Part shown: piece by piece, positions 29,040-37,691 of the stretch | Position numbering within the stretch: the first letter of the stretch is position 1 | How the letters are laid out: each line of letters begins with the position of its first letter | Source of the DNA: Verrucomicrobia bacterium Tous-C9LFEB | Lineage (GTDB): Bacteria; Acidobacteriota; Terriglobia; Terriglobales; Acidobacteriaceae | Direction: 5' to 3' | DNA length: 64,000 nt | NCBI GenBank assembly: GCA_903970445.1 | Contig: CAJCIP010000058.1 | Coordinates: forward strand, 1 to 64,000 | Notes under the pieces: model-generated | Told to the model about the DNA's origin: nothing | Seen by the model: only the letters and a program-made list of their open reading frames with translations | Databases searched by the model: none | Made by a program: the position numbers and the translations under genes

Positions 29040-29762
29040 CTACTCAGGCTGCACGATCTTGCCGGCGGCGAGGTCGCAGGCTCGCCACATGTACCAGCTT
29101 GCGACGGAGCGCCATGGAGCCCACTTCCTGGCGCGGCGCTCCATTTGTTCTTTGGTGGCGAGCAGGTCTGGTGTGACCTTCTGCTTTGGCTTGAGGCCGA
29201 GGTAGGTAAGGGCGAAACCCTTGCGCACGCCGTAGTCGCTGACCGGCAGAACGTCAGGGCGGCCGAGGCGGAACATCAGCATCATCTCCACGGTCCAGCG
29301 CCCGATGCCACGCACCTGCGTAAGGTGCTCGATGATGTCTTCGTCGGACATGCGCTTGATCTTGGCGAGCGTGGGCACGGTGCCGTCGAGCGTCTTTGCG
29401 GCCAGGTCGCGCACGGCGAGCGCCTTGTTGTGCGAAAGACCGGCGCCGCGGAGTTGGTCGTTGGGGCAATCGAGCAGGTGTTCGGGTGACGGATGCGACG
29501 GCGTGCCGTCAGGACCTATGCCGCAGATGTGTTCAAAGCTCTTCAGCAGCTTGGCGTGAATGGCGGCAGCGGCCTTGCCATGCAACTGCTGGTAAATAAT
29601 GGAGCGGGCAAGCGCCTCGAATGGGGACTGCTGTGAGGGCAGCCTCAGCGTGAATGGGCCAGCCTTCGCGATCAGTTTCGCGAGCTTCGGGTCGGCAGCG
29701 GAGAGTGCCGCGACAGCTTCTTCAGGATCGTAGGGAAGCTTGCGGGTGCGGGCAGGAGGCAT
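29040..29762 (-). CDS. DNA-3-methyladenine glycosylase II (AlkA-type HhH-GPD)
   Basis: A 240-residue base-excision repair enzyme. The helix-hairpin-helix LTQVRGIGRWTVEMMLMF and the GPD loop with catalytic Asp (DVLPVSDYGVRKG) are complete, and FEALARSIIYQQLHGKAA matches the N-terminal part of the domain. The length fits Mag1/AlkA-like enzymes lacking the E. coli AlkA N-terminal domain. It removes alkylated purines such as 3-methyladenine. No Fe-S cysteines, so not an EndoIII/MutY type. Confidence 0.9.
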   Translation of the reverse strand: MPPARTRKLPYDPEEAVAALSAADPKLAKLIAKAGPFTLRLPSQQSPFEALARSIIYQQLHGKAAAAIHAKLLKSFEHICGIGPDGTPSHPSPEHLLDCPNDQLRGAGLSHNKALAVRDLAAKTLDGTVPTLAKIKRMSDEDIIEHLTQVRGIGRWTVEMMLMFRLGRPDVLPVSDYGVRKGFALTYLGLKPKQKVTPDLLATKEQMERRARKWAPWRSVASWYMWRACDLAAGKIVQPE

Positions 29763-29826
29763 GTGGTTTCTTTGAGAGTCAAGCTAGTGGATTAGCGTGG
29801 TTATAACTTCGTTATGGAGAAAGCCC

Positions 29827-30062
29827 ATGGAACTCAAAGTTCGTAAAATCGGCAATGAGTACGATGTTCTTCTCCAAAGCAGATGCTTGACGACGCAGGT
29901 CTCGAACAAGGGTCGATGCTGAACGTAGAGCGTGTCAACGGCGCTTATCAGATGAGATCGGTAGACGAGCAGTGTACGCGCCAAGTCGAAGCCTTTCTTA
30001 GAATCCTAGAAACGAACCGAAACACCGTAATACCTATCGCGAGCTTGCCAGGTGAAATTTGA
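29827..30062 (+). pseudogene. Frameshifted AbrB/MazE-type antitoxin remnant
   Basis: ATG 29827, with GGAG just upstream, opens MELKVRKIGNEYDVLLQS, the start of a SpoVT/AbrB antitoxin (usually LKVRKIGNSxxVxxP). The frame then fails; another frame resumes with QMLDDAGLEQGSMLNVERV, the second half of the swapped-hairpin domain, plus a tail ending SLPGEI and TGA 30060-30062. One base change near 29872-29882 explains it. The stop overlaps the start of a Doc-like remnant, as in intact AbrB-Doc operons. Confidence 0.65.
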
Positions 30063-30201
30063 GTTGGTGCGAGCCGACGTGCTCCGCAACATCCACGACC
30101 GGCTGATTGATACGTACGGCGGCGTTTCGAAGTGCGTGATGCAAAACGAGCTCAATTCAACCATCGCGCGTCCGCGAGATGTGACGCGAGTCGACGGTTG
30201 A
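30052..30201 (+). pseudogene. Truncated Doc/Fic-type toxin remnant
   Basis: GTG 30052 opens 49 codons including VRADVLRNIHDRLIDTYGG and ELNSTIARPRDV, closely following Doc-type toxins (IHDRLIxxYGG...ExALARP). The catalytic HPFxxGN segment expected about 40 residues later is absent. Together with the frameshifted antitoxin this is a dead type II TA module. Confidence 0.6.
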
Positions 30202-30572
30202 CCGCGCTTGAAATCCTCCGCGAACTCGGACCGTTGTGGACGGATTTGCATTTCGAGTACCTCTTCATATTCGTAGGCTGATGGCTGCAAAGCAGCGTTA
30301 AATCTGGCGTTCGGCAGCGTGTTGATTCTGACGGCGAAACGGACCACCTGCAATATACCGAGATGGTTTCGAGTATCGGACGAAACGTCAGCGAGGTGTC
30401 GCAATCCATGCACTTCTCGCTGCTATACTCAATTTTTCATAGGCTTGATGTACCGCACGGCGAGTTGCAAGAAACATTGAGCGAGCGTAGTTTGCGAACG
30501 CTTATTGTTTACGCGAACGAGAGTTGTTTCAACCCGTTGTTTTTCTGACGCAGAGGAAGCAGGAACGCACTC
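30202..30572. other. Gene-free upstream region of the act-cox operon
   Basis: About 370 bases with no convincing coding frame; open frames on either strand have no family likeness and show shadow composition. The promoter of the respiratory operon is expected here, but no clear -35/-10 pair stands out. GAGGAAGCAGGA at 30552-30563 is the ribosome site for actA. Confidence 0.4.
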
Positions 30573-31541
30573 ATGGCGCAAGTTTTTGACCGCAGTTCGA
30601 ACGCCCTGGCTCGTTTTAGCCTGGTGCTGACGGGCTTGATTGTCATCGCGCTCGGTGTGGCGCTGAACGAGTTGCAGCGGTCGCCTTGGGTGACCAAGCA
30701 GGGTCAGCGGCCGGACCAGCCAGTCCCCTTTAGCCACAAGCATCACGTGCAAGGTCTCGGTTTGCAGTGCCAGTACTGCCACACGTCGGTGGAGAAAAGT
30801 TCGTATGCCGGGATACCGCCGACAAAGACCTGCATGAATTGCCATTCGCAAATCTGGACCAATGCACAGCTGCTTGAGCCCGTGCGTGATTCATGGGCGA
30901 CCGGGCGTTCGATCAACTGGATTCGCGTGCATGATCTTCCCGACTACGTTTACTTCAATCACGAAATCCACGTGAACAAGGGCATAGGTTGCGCGAGTTG
31001 CCATGGTCGAGTGGACCAGATGCCGCTGATGTATCAGGAGAATACGCTGCAGATGGAGTGGTGCCTGAACTGCCACCGCAACCCTGCGAAGAACCTGCGA
31101 CCGACCTCCGAGATCTACAACATGGCCTGGGCCGGTGCTTCGAGCGACAATCCGGTGTGGTGCACAACGACGCAGAACACCTACGGCACCGGCGTACCGA
31201 CGGCCCAGGGTGTTTCCTGTGTGACGAAGGACCCCTCCGGCAAGAACCCGGAAGTAGCGTTTCTGCAGAACCCGCCGCGTCCCGGAGCGCCTGCCGGCAC
31301 CAATGGCGAAGGGCCGATGCAGCCTGGTAGAGACAGCATGGGCGCCGGGAACTCCGGTTTTGCCTCTGAGCCGAAGTCGATCACTGCGCTCGGAACGACA
31401 AGCTCCGATGTGGGAGCCATTCCGATGCCGGCGAACTATACGAAGTTCACGAACCAGGTTGATCTGGGGCACTTCCTGATGGACAAGTACCACATCCGCA
31501 CGGCCAACGAATTATCGAGCTGCGAGGTGTGCCACCGATGA
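30573..31541 (+). CDS. actA: Alternative Complex III pentahaem cytochrome c, ActA
   Basis: A 322-residue protein with an N-terminal anchor helix (about 14-32) and five CxxCH haem sites: 66-70, 87-91, 140-144, 164-168 and 317-321, the last at the very C-terminus (CEVCHR). This matches ActA, the periplasmic multihaem subunit of Alternative Complex III, a menaquinol:electron-carrier oxidoreductase replacing the bc1 complex. It is the first gene of the operon. The region 190-280 is long, low in haem sites and rich in Gly/Pro/Ser. It overlaps actB (ATGA). Confidence 0.93.
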   Translation: MAQVFDRSSNALARFSLVLTGLIVIALGVALNELQRSPWVTKQGQRPDQPVPFSHKHHVQGLGLQCQYCHTSVEKSSYAGIPPTKTCMNCHSQIWTNAQLLEPVRDSWATGRSINWIRVHDLPDYVYFNHEIHVNKGIGCASCHGRVDQMPLMYQENTLQMEWCLNCHRNPAKNLRPTSEIYNMAWAGASSDNPVWCTTTQNTYGTGVPTAQGVSCVTKDPSGKNPEVAFLQNPPRPGAPAGTNGEGPMQPGRDSMGAGNSGFASEPKSITALGTTSSDVGAIPMPANYTKFTNQVDLGHFLMDKYHIRTANELSSCEVCHR

Positions 31542-34500
31542 GCAATGCAGCGAACAGCGAACAACGAGCAGTGAATAAGGTTGAAGTGGTGAGCGCTCAG
31601 GTAGTCAACACGATCAAGCCCGCCAAGATGACGCTGGCGGAAGTACGTGCCAAGCTGGACGGCAAAACCGGCAAGCGTTTCTGGCAGAATCTGGATGAGT
31701 TGGCGGAGACGCCTGCGTTTCAGGAGATGGTGCAGGACGAGTTTCCGCGTCAGTCTGGTGCGGGTGAGTGGGTCGACGCTGTCTCCCGCCGCGGTTTTCT
31801 GAAGGTGATGGGCGCAAGCTTCGCGCTCGCTGGGATGACCGGGTGCACCAAGCAGCCGGACGAGCCGATTTATCCGTACGTCAAGCAGCCGGAAGATCTC
31901 GTCTTTGGCCGACCGATGTATTTTGCGACCGCGCACCCGTTTCCGACAGGCGCTATCCCAGTATTGGTGAAGTCGGATGCGTTCCGCCCGATCAAGCTGG
32001 AGGGAAATCCTGAGCACCCGATGTCCAGGGGTCGCCTCGATGCGATCACGCAGGCATCTTTGCTTGACCTGTACGATCCGGATCGATCGCAGCATCCCCG
32101 CTTCCGTGGTGAGAACTCCGAGTGGGGCAAATTCCAGCAGGACTTTGCGAACTCCGTGGCTGAGACGAAGGACGGCACGGGCGTTTACTTCCTAAGCGAG
32201 ACGATTACCTCCCCGACGCTCGCAGCGCAGTGGAAGCAGGTGCAGGGCAAGTATCCGGCCGCAAAGATGGTGCAGTATGACGCCGTGACGGGGGATGCTT
32301 CACGCGCTGCGGCAAAGGCTGCCTTCGGCGACTATCTCGACACGCAGTACAAGCTGGAAAACGCCGACGTGATTCTCGCTCTCGACGCGGACTTCCTCGG
32401 CGGCATTGCTTTTCCGGGCTTCCTGCCAATGGCAGCGGCTTACGCCGAACGGCACCGGTACGAAGAAGGCAAGACGATGAACCGGATGTACGTCGTCGAA
32501 ACCATGCCGACACTGACCGGTTACAAGGCAGAGCACCGCCTGCGGTTGAAGCCAAGCGAAGTAGACGCGTTTGCGAATGCGCTTGCTGGTGGAAGCAGCA
32601 CGCTCACCAACCCCGAAGCGCATAAGTTCCTGACAGGTGTTCTGGCCGACTTGAAGAAGTCCAGCGGGAAGTGCGTGGTGATCGCTGGACCACAAAGCTC
32701 GCCTGCATGCCTGGCAGCAGCGCACGCCTTGAACGCAGGTATGGGCGCGGTCGGGAAGACGGTCATCTACACCGAGTCCATTGCTCCTATTCCGAGTGAG
32801 CAGGGTTCCGATCTTAAATCGCTGGTAGCCGACATGAACGCCGGCAAGGTGAAGTGGCTGGTCATGCTGGGCGTGAACCCGGTGTACAACGCGCCTGCCG
32901 ATCTCGCGTTTGCCGATGCCTTCCGCAACGTGCCGAATGCGGTCCATCTGGGCACGCATGTTGACGAAACCGGCGTCATTTCCTCATGGCACATTCCGAA
33001 GACGCATTATCTCGAAAGCTGGTCGGACGCGCGGGCGTATGACGGCTCAATTTCGATCATTCAGCCGATGATCGAGCCGCTCTACGGCGGTCACAGCGCG
33101 CATGACATTCTCGCTTCGCTCATCGATCCATCACAAAGCGGCTATGACCTTGTCTTCGCGAACGCGAAAACCTACATCAAGGGAGACTTCGGTCAGGGTT
33201 GGAAGAAGGCGTTGCACGACGGCTGGGTGGAAGGCACCGCGTTCGAAGCCAAGAGTGTAGGCGCTCCGAAGACTGCCGCCGCTTCCACGGCGCTGCCGGG
33301 TGGCGGCATGGAAATCAGCTTCCGTGCTGACCCTTCGCTGTATGACGGACGCTACGCGAACAACGGCTGGCTCGAAGAACTGCCCAAGCAAATCACGAAC
33401 CTGAGCTGGGATAACGCGGCGTTGGTGAGCCTCGACACGATGAGCAAGCTAGGCATCGAGGAGAACGAGGCGATTGAGCTCGACCTGGACGGACGCAAGG
33501 TCATAGCGCCGGTGCTGATGGTTCCAGGCCATCCAAACGACTGCGTTACTGTTCACCTCGGCTTTGGTCGTGGCGTCGAGACGGGCCGCGTCGGTGCCGG
33601 CATTGGCTTCAATTCCTATCTGCTGCGCACGGCCGACCAGCCACACGCTGCTGCCGGTCTTACGATCACTCGCAGCAAGGGCACATACGATCTTTGCGTC
33701 ACGAAGGTGCACAACATCGAGCACCGCGGCGCCTATGCGCAACGCGATCTAGAGCGGCCAGAGTCCGATGGCAGCTGGAAGCCGGCCAACGCCGTTGGCG
33801 CTTTGGGAACCCACCACGACGCAACAATCGGGACTTATTCGCTTGCCGGGCATGAAGCGATGGAGCGCTCCATCATTCGCTATGCGACGGTGGAAGAGGC
33901 TGAGAAGAACAAGGACTTTGCGCACACCGGCGCAAGCGGCACGCTCGTCAACAAAGTTGGTTACAACCCACAGGGTGAGGCGCCGGCAAAAGACGAGACC
34001 TTCTTCCCGGACGCATGGCACTACGACAAGAAGGATGAGTCGACGAAGGTCATCCAGAACAAGTGGGGCATGTCGATCGATCTGAACTCCTGCATCGGCT
34101 GCAACTCGTGCATCATGGCCTGCCAGGCGGAAAACAACATTGCTGTCGTGGGTCGCGGGCAGGTGAAGGTTGGCCGCAACATGCAGTGGATTCGCATCGA
34201 TACCTACTTCGAAGGGGACCTGCACGCGCCGATGGCGCACTTTCAGCCGATGCTTTGCCAACACTGCGAAAACGCAGGTTGCGAGCAGGTTTGCCCGGTC
34301 GGCGCGACGGTGCACACGCCCGAAGGCATCAACACGATGGTGTACAACCGCTGCGTCGGAACACGTTATTGCTCCAACAATTGCGTGTACAAGGTGCGCC
34401 GGTTCAACTTCCTGCTGTATTCGGATTACGACACGGAAAGCCTCAAGTTTGTGCGCAATCCTGACGTCACCGTGCGCTCGCGCGGTGTGATGGAAAAGTG

Positions 34501-34765
34501 CACCTACTGCATCCAGCGTATTGAGGCTGTGAAGATCGATGCGGACAAGAACAACACACCGATCAAGGATGGCGATATCAAGACGGCCTGCCAGCAGACT
34601 TGCCCGACGGACGCCATTGTCTTCGGCAACGTCAACGACCCGAACAGCCGCGTGGCAAAACGCAAGGCGGAAGAGCGCGATTATCAGGTGCTTGCCGATC
34701 TGAATTACCGTCCGCGCACGACCTACACGGCTGGCGTTATCAACCCGAACCCGGAGCTTGGCTAA
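31538..34765 (+). CDS. actB: Alternative Complex III molybdopterin-like / iron-sulphur subunit, ActB
   Basis: A 1075-residue fusion typical of ActB. A twin-arginine-like signal SRRGFLKVMGASFALAG lies about 80-100 residues in, indicating export of a folded cofactor protein. Residues about 110-720 resemble a molybdopterin oxidoreductase, a domain that in known ActB has lost its cofactor. The C-terminal part (from about 845) is a ferredoxin-like unit with clusters CIGCNSCIMAC, CQHCENAGCEQVCP, CVGTRYCSNNC, CTYCIQRI and CQQTCP. The ATG at 31538 overlaps the actA stop. It faces the periplasm and passes electrons between quinol and cytochrome subunits. Confidence 0.95.
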   Translation: MSNAANSEQRAVNKVEVVSAQVVNTIKPAKMTLAEVRAKLDGKTGKRFWQNLDELAETPAFQEMVQDEFPRQSGAGEWVDAVSRRGFLKVMGASFALAGMTGCTKQPDEPIYPYVKQPEDLVFGRPMYFATAHPFPTGAIPVLVKSDAFRPIKLEGNPEHPMSRGRLDAITQASLLDLYDPDRSQHPRFRGENSEWGKFQQDFANSVAETKDGTGVYFLSETITSPTLAAQWKQVQGKYPAAKMVQYDAVTGDASRAAAKAAFGDYLDTQYKLENADVILALDADFLGGIAFPGFLPMAAAYAERHRYEEGKTMNRMYVVETMPTLTGYKAEHRLRLKPSEVDAFANALAGGSSTLTNPEAHKFLTGVLADLKKSSGKCVVIAGPQSSPACLAAAHALNAGMGAVGKTVIYTESIAPIPSEQGSDLKSLVADMNAGKVKWLVMLGVNPVYNAPADLAFADAFRNVPNAVHLGTHVDETGVISSWHIPKTHYLESWSDARAYDGSISIIQPMIEPLYGGHSAHDILASLIDPSQSGYDLVFANAKTYIKGDFGQGWKKALHDGWVEGTAFEAKSVGAPKTAAASTALPGGGMEISFRADPSLYDGRYANNGWLEELPKQITNLSWDNAALVSLDTMSKLGIEENEAIELDLDGRKVIAPVLMVPGHPNDCVTVHLGFGRGVETGRVGAGIGFNSYLLRTADQPHAAAGLTITRSKGTYDLCVTKVHNIEHRGAYAQRDLERPESDGSWKPANAVGALGTHHDATIGTYSLAGHEAMERSIIRYATVEEAEKNKDFAHTGASGTLVNKVGYNPQGEAPAKDETFFPDAWHYDKKDESTKVIQNKWGMSIDLNSCIGCNSCIMACQAENNIAVVGRGQVKVGRNMQWIRIDTYFEGDLHAPMAHFQPMLCQHCENAGCEQVCPVGATVHTPEGINTMVYNRCVGTRYCSNNCVYKVRRFNFLLYSDYDTESLKFVRNPDVTVRSRGVMEKCTYCIQRIEAVKIDADKNNTPIKDGDIKTACQQTCPTDAIVFGNVNDPNSRVAKRKAEERDYQVLADLNYRPRTTYTAGVINPNPELG

Positions 34766-34775
34766 AGGATTAGTT

Positions 34776-36224
34776 ATGGCAACGCAAGGTCCCATTCACG
34801 ATCCGGAAACAATCGTCGACCCGATGATCGACCCGCGCACGGGTGAGTACGCGGTCGTTGCGCCGGGGCACAACTTCAAGAGCGTCACGCAGAAGATCGC
34901 GAGCATCGTCCTCACGGCGAACACGCCACTGGCGATGTGGGGCGGACTTTTCTTCGCGATGACCGTCGCGCTGGGCGTCGTCGTTGGTGTTACCTGGCTG
35001 GTGCTGAAGGGCGTCGGCATCTGGGGCGTGACGATTCCCGGCGCCTGGGGCTTCGCCATCATCAACTTTGTGTGGTGGATCGGTATCGGTCACGCCGGCA
35101 CGTTGATCTCGGCCATCCTGCTGCTGTTCAAGCAAACCTGGCGTAACTCCATCAATCGCTTCGCGGAAGCGATGACGATCTTCGCTGTCGTGTGCGCCGG
35201 TATTTACCCTTTGCTGCACATCGGCCGCCCGTGGCTTGGCTATTGGCTGCTGCCGTATCCGAACACGATGAATGTCTGGCCGCAGTTCCGCTCGCCGCTG
35301 GCGTGGGACGTGTTCGCGGTTTCGACGTATGCGACTATTTCGGTGGTGTTCTGGTACATCGGCATGGTTCCAGACTTTGGCACGTTGCGCGATCGCGCCA
35401 AGCTGCCGCTCGCAAAGTATCTTTACGGGATGCTCAGTCTCGGCTGGCGCGGCTCGACACGCCACTGGATCCGGTATGAGTCAGCTTCCCTGCTGCTTGC
35501 CGGGCTTTCAACGCCGCTGGTGCTTTCGGTACACACAACCATCAGCTTCGACTTCGCGGTTGCGGCGATGGCGGGCTGGCACACGACGATCTTCCCACCC
35601 TACTTCGTGGCCGGCGCTGTGTACTCGGGTTTCGCGATGGTGCTGACGCTGGCTATTCCGATTCGCAAGTTCTATCACCTCGAAGACCTGGTGACGTTGC
35701 GCCATTTAGACAACATGGCGAAGGTCATGCTGGCGACCGGCTCCATTGTGGCCTACGGCTACGGCATGGAAGTGTTCATGAGCTGGTACTCGGCCAGCCA
35801 TTGGGAATTCTTCATGATGTGGAATCGCATGTTCGGACCGATGGGCTGGGCGTACTGGATCCTCATCCTGACAAACATCGCCATCCCGTTGACGACGCTG
35901 TGGAGCCGCAAGTTGCGCGTGAATCCCGGCTACCTGTTCTTCCTGAGCTTCGTGGTGAACATCGGTATGTGGTTCGAGCGCTTCGTGATCGTTGTCACGT
36001 CGCTTTATCGTGACTATCTGCCGTCGAGCTGGGGAACGTACCGCGCGACCAAGTGGGACTACATGCTGTTCATCGGCACGTGGGGCATGTTTGCGACGCT
36101 GTTCCTGACCTTCGTCCGTCTGGCGCCAATGATCCCGATGTCCGAGATCAAGATGATTCTGCCGCAGACCAAGGTGCGCCGCGGCGGCGCAGACGCCGAA
36201 CAAGTTGTGCAGGAGGCCCTCTAA
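34776..36224 (+). CDS. actC: Alternative Complex III NrfD-like quinol-binding subunit, ActC
   Basis: A 482-residue polytopic membrane protein of the NrfD/PsrC family with about ten hydrophobic helices (e.g. WGGLFFAMTVALGVVVGVTW and GFAIINFVWWIGIGHAGTL). ActC is the quinol-binding, probably proton-translocating subunit. ATG 34776 is preferred, with AAAGGA upstream, just after actB ends at 34765. It overlaps the actD start by one base. Confidence 0.95.
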   Translation: MATQGPIHDPETIVDPMIDPRTGEYAVVAPGHNFKSVTQKIASIVLTANTPLAMWGGLFFAMTVALGVVVGVTWLVLKGVGIWGVTIPGAWGFAIINFVWWIGIGHAGTLISAILLLFKQTWRNSINRFAEAMTIFAVVCAGIYPLLHIGRPWLGYWLLPYPNTMNVWPQFRSPLAWDVFAVSTYATISVVFWYIGMVPDFGTLRDRAKLPLAKYLYGMLSLGWRGSTRHWIRYESASLLLAGLSTPLVLSVHTTISFDFAVAAMAGWHTTIFPPYFVAGAVYSGFAMVLTLAIPIRKFYHLEDLVTLRHLDNMAKVMLATGSIVAYGYGMEVFMSWYSASHWEFFMMWNRMFGPMGWAYWILILTNIAIPLTTLWSRKLRVNPGYLFFLSFVVNIGMWFERFVIVVTSLYRDYLPSSWGTYRATKWDYMLFIGTWGMFATLFLTFVRLAPMIPMSEIKMILPQTKVRRGGADAEQVVQEAL

Positions 36225-36766
36225 TGCCGCCGATTGAGGGAGTCTACGGTCTGCTGGCCGAGTTCAACACGCCAAGTGAGCTGGTCCATGCGACGGAAGA
36301 AGCGCGCCGCGCGGGATATCGCCGCATGGAGTGCTACACGCCGTATCCGGTGGAAGAAGCAGCGGAAGCGCTGCATTTTCACAAAACGGGCGTGCCGCTG
36401 ATGTGTCTGGTTGGCGGACTGATGGGGTTGGTCACCGGCTATGGCTTGGAAGTGTGGATCAATGTCTGGGGGTACCCGCTGAATATTGCCGGACGTCCGC
36501 TGTTTTCGTGGCCGGCTTTCGTGATTCCGGGCTATGAGTGGACGATTCTGTTCGCCGGACTTTCAGCGGCGTTTGGAATGCTTGCGCAGAATGGCTTGCC
36601 GCAGCTCTACCACCCGCTGTTCAACGCGCCGAATTTCCGCGATGGCGCTTTGCAGGACAAGTTCTTCCTCTGTCTGGAAGCGCATGATCCGAAGTTTTCG
36701 CGCAAGGAATCCAGGGACTTTCTGGAGCAATTCTCTCCGGTCTCCATTGTGGAGGTTGACCATTGA
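36224..36766 (+). CDS. actD: Alternative Complex III subunit ActD (DUF3341)
   Basis: A 180-residue membrane protein with the DUF3341 layout: an N-terminal ferredoxin-like segment (GVYGLLAEFNTPSELVHATE, YTPYPVEEA) followed by two transmembrane helices (PLMCLVGGLMGLVTGYGL and WTILFAGLSAAFGMLA). AGGAGG at 36211-36216 is a strong ribosome site for ATG 36224, which overlaps the actC stop. ActD is a structural subunit of the complex. Confidence 0.95.
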   Translation: MPPIEGVYGLLAEFNTPSELVHATEEARRAGYRRMECYTPYPVEEAAEALHFHKTGVPLMCLVGGLMGLVTGYGLEVWINVWGYPLNIAGRPLFSWPAFVIPGYEWTILFAGLSAAFGMLAQNGLPQLYHPLFNAPNFRDGALQDKFFLCLEAHDPKFSRKESRDFLEQFSPVSIVEVDH

Positions 36767-36817
36767 GACAGGGGACGGGAGCGGGGGATCAGGGAACAGC
36801 GATGAGCAGAGTGGCGA

Positions 36818-37639
36818 GTGGTCAGTGCAGCCTTCGCGGCTCTTCTGCTCTTGACCGGATGCCGGCAGGATATGCATAACCAGCCGAAGTTCTATCCGCA
36901 GCGCGGTACTACTTTGTTCGCTGACGGCCGTTCGGCCCGTCCGCAGGTGGAGAACACCATCGGCCGCGACCAGATGCATGCGGACGAATACTTCTTTACC
37001 GGCATGCAGGGGGGCAAGGAGGGCGACGGTCTGCCGGTTCCGCTGACCCCTGCTGTCATGGAGCGCGGGCAGGAGCGCTACAACATCTTTTGCACGCCTT
37101 GCCACTCGCGCGTGGGCAACGGTGACGGCATGATTGTGCAGCGTGGCTATCGTCCGGCGGGAAACTTCCATACGGACCGCCTTCGCAGCGCGCCGTTGGG
37201 ACACTTCTTCAACGTGATCACGAATGGCTATGGCGCGATGCCGGAGTATGCATCGCAAGTAACGCCGGAAGATCGCTGGGCGATCGCGGCCTACATCCGC
37301 GCACTGCAGCTGAGTCAAAACGGCAAGCAGGGTGACGTGGCATCGGGCGGGCATGTTGACGATCTGCACAAGATTGCAAATGAAAATGGCATGCCGCCGG
37401 GGTTTGCCGATCCGTGGGGATTCCCAAGCACGGCGGTGTACGGCACGCCCAACGGCGACGACAACGGGATTCCGGGACAGGGTACGGGCTCGGGAACGCC
37501 AATGGGTTCCGGTGCCTACAAGGCGCATTTAGGACAGGCGGCAACCAACAACGCGAGCAATCGCAATTCCGGTGGGGAAGCGGTGAAGCCCACGCCAAGT
37601 GCAAACGCACCCGGCAAACTCGCAGGCGAACATCCATAG
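36818..37639 (+). CDS. actE: Alternative Complex III monohaem lipoprotein cytochrome c, ActE
   Basis: About 273 residues. A hydrophobic N-terminus with lipobox LLTGC is followed by a cytochrome c domain with one CTPCH haem site and the axial-Met region YGAMPEYASQV. The C-terminal 90 residues are Gly/Asn/Pro-rich. This fits ActE, the membrane-anchored monohaem subunit. The start is odd: an in-frame TGA at 36803-36805 leaves only GTG 36818, which yields a signal peptide with no basic residue. An ATG at 36802 in another frame opens MSRVAS, which would complete a normal signal peptide if one base were shifted. The boundary carries a GTGGCGAGTGG string, so the start may have been disturbed. Confidence 0.85.
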   Translation: MVSAAFAALLLLTGCRQDMHNQPKFYPQRGTTLFADGRSARPQVENTIGRDQMHADEYFFTGMQGGKEGDGLPVPLTPAVMERGQERYNIFCTPCHSRVGNGDGMIVQRGYRPAGNFHTDRLRSAPLGHFFNVITNGYGAMPEYASQVTPEDRWAIAAYIRALQLSQNGKQGDVASGGHVDDLHKIANENGMPPGFADPWGFPSTAVYGTPNGDDNGIPGQGTGSGTPMGSGAYKAHLGQAATNNASNRNSGGEAVKPTPSANAPGKLAGEHP

Positions 37640-37691
37640 CAGTAGACGACTTGAATCAGCAGCACGAAACAACTTTGAAGGCGACGGAAGA

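Noticed and set aside
30006-30413. Minus-strand open frame of 135 codons upstream of actA
   Set aside because: It has no recognisable domain, lies opposite the Doc-like remnant and has no ribosome site.
33749-34795. Long minus-strand open frame opposite actB
   Set aside because: It is antisense to the iron-sulphur part of actB and has no family likeness.
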